A stretch of 64,000 nucleotides of DNA, from the NCBI RefSeq assembly GCF_020509005.1, contig NC_063021.1, forward strand, positions 558,001 through 622,000. Direction: 5' to 3'. The position numbers were made by a program, and so were the translations under genes. This document shows positions 62,701 through 64,000 of this stretch, one piece after another; the first letter of the stretch is position 1, and each line of letters starts with the position of its first letter. Source of the stretch: Fulvia fulva (taxonomy: Eukaryota; Ascomycota; Dothideomycetes; Mycosphaerellales; Mycosphaerellaceae). The notes below the pieces were generated by a model. The model did not search any database and was not told where the DNA came from. It saw only the letters and a program-made list of their open reading frames with translations.

Positions 62701-64000
62701 ACCCTACTATAGGAGGTACCGATACCGTACCGTTACCCTTAGGTATAGTCGTCTTCTTGTCCTTCCTCTCGTCGCTCTTAGTACGTAGTAGGTCATATTC
62801 AAGTTAAGCTAGCTCGCTCTCTAGGCGGTAGTATTGCCGAGTAAGCTCCTTAACCGACTTCGCGTTAGGTAGTACGACTAGTCGATTACGGTACTTAACG
62901 CTTAGCTTCTTCTTAAGCTCGATAACCTCGTACTTACGGCTCGCGCCTTATAGGAGCTAGGCGCGCTTACGTTAGAACTTAGTATAGAACTCGGAGAACT
63001 TGTTATTCTCTACTATCTTAAGCGCGTCTATATTATTACGCGCGGTACCCTTAGGATTATAGTCGCCGAAGTTCTTATCTAGGAAACGTAGGTATTTCTT
63101 TACGCTCTTAAATAGCCGGCTCGCGGAGGGAACCTTAGAGAAGACGATCTTCTAGGGAATATAGTTACGGAGTATAGAGTATACTAACCCTATAGTAGTT
63201 TCTTATACGAAACGTAGGGCGGATAGTACGTCCTTAAAGATAGAAGCGGCAAGCTTATTACCGAGTTAAGTAGTCTACTTATTAAGTGTCGGCGAGTCTT
63301 TACTACCTATATTCTCTCCTAAGAATTTGGGCTTAGGTACTTCGACACGGGAACTCGTCTTAAAGTCTTCTACTTTAGTTCGGTCATAGCGTACGATATC
63401 TACGCTACTGTCTATAATCTCGAAGTCGTCGTCGTCGACGATAACGGTCTCTTATCTCTTTCTTGATCTCTTGTCCTTACCCTTACTCTTACGGCGCGGA
63501 CGCTCCTCGAAATTAGAATTAGAGTCTAAGGACGAGTCGGAGGAATCGGGGTCGGAGGAGTTATTAGCGAATCGCTCCTTACGTTACTTCCGCGTAGGCT
63601 TCGTAGCGGGTTATTTAGCGTACTATTTAGCTAGTTTATCGCCGCGTCGACATCGTAACTCGGAGAGGGAGCGGGCGCTACGCTCCTTAGGTTTCTCGGT
63701 AGTACGGCTACGCTTAGCTTCCTCGAGATCCTGTTTAAGCGTAGCGATAGTCTACTATAGCCCTACTACGTCGGTAGCCGTAGGGGCGGAGTCGTCCGGT
63801 ACGAGTGTTTCTAGTTTAGCGACTTTGACTTTAAATATATCGACTTCCTTTTCGGCTCTCTTAGTAGAGCTATACTAGTTATTAGCCTGCTTCCTATACT
63901 TAGTAACGTCCTAGTTAGCCTTTATAAGGTCCTTGTTAGCTTGTTCTAGGTCCTACTTATATTCCTACTTATACTTTTCCGTATATTATAGTTCGGTATA
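62700..64000 (-). pseudogene. Gypsy G gag, degenerate, cut by window edge
   Basis: Minus-strand quasi-open frames rich in Lys/Glu/Arg. A capsid-like segment (YLRFLDKNFGDYNPKGTARN, about 63095-63035) is followed by FSEFYTKF and a LKKKLSVKYRNRLVVLP block at about 62920-62870. Upstream (63480-63960) an acidic/basic coiled-coil-like region resembles the N-terminal parts of the C and F gags. The plus-strand 135-codon frame at 63471-63878 is its antisense shadow. Confidence 0.6.

Larger units (their letters stand above)
54429..64000 (-). mobile_element. Gypsy G (RIP-mutated chromovirus, runs off right edge, hosts LINE A3)
   Basis: A minus-strand LTR retrotransposon. Its 3' LTR starts at 54429 (TGTTACGAG on the plus strand), directly after the Copia gag. 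Reading leftwards on the minus strand, gag (64000-62700) is followed by the protease/pre-RT region, RT, a truncated integrase and a chromodomain. LINE A copy 3 is inserted in the pre-RT region. The 5' LTR must lie beyond the window. Confidence 0.75.

Noticed and set aside
63471..63878. A 135-codon plus-strand frame.
   Set aside because: It is antisense to the Gypsy G gag region and is Ser/Leu/Arg-rich, as expected of a shadow frame.
1..64000. Search for host genes, tRNA, rRNA, secondary-metabolite or effector genes.
   Set aside because: Every coding signal I could read is retroelement-derived, and no tRNA or rRNA pattern was recognised.

Overview
The window looks like gene-free heterochromatin from a filamentous ascomycete (Pezizomycotina). 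It is made almost entirely of transposable elements inserted into one another. Nearly all of the sequence lacks CpA and TpG while TpA is in excess, and recognisable retroelement reading frames are broken by TAG/TAA stops. That is the signature of repeat-induced point mutation (RIP). C survives before C, G and T, so base composition is not extremely AT-rich. I found no host gene, tRNA, rRNA or CRISPR array.

Layout, left to right. 1-3393: LINE A copy 1 (minus strand, cut by the window edge). 3394-7220: Gypsy F, cut off inside its reverse transcriptase. 7221-26715: Gypsy E (LTRs of about 325 bp), hosting LINE A copy 2 (10599-21854), which hosts the intact chromovirus D1 (14308-20598). 26716-52428: a four-deep stack. 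A LINE A 5' fragment (26716-27228 plus 52142-52428) is split by Gypsy C (27229-52136, 150-bp LTRs). The 5' LTR of C is split by LINE B copy 1 (27281-38580), which is split by the intact chromovirus D2 (28086-34376). C is split again by LINE B copy 2 (44669-50660). 52429-54428: a Copia-like remnant (H) with a 186-bp direct repeat and a gag region. 54429-64000: Gypsy G (minus strand), running off the right edge and hosting LINE A copy 3 (about 56689-61636). Target-site duplications close most of these nests exactly.

The only intact genes belong to D1 and D2. They are two 6291-bp Ty3/Gypsy chromoviruses with identical 520-bp LTRs within each copy, 5-bp target duplications, an open gag, and an open pol read by -1 frameshifting. 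Pol carries protease, RT, RNase H, D,D35E integrase and chromodomain. They appear to be recent arrivals that have largely escaped RIP, inserted into already RIP-mutated LINEs. The features most worth a second look are in D: a canonical -1 slippery heptamer that differs between copies, a candidate self-priming site instead of a tRNA primer site, and a pol reading frame that ends inside the 3' LTR with its stop codon in the LTR TATA box.
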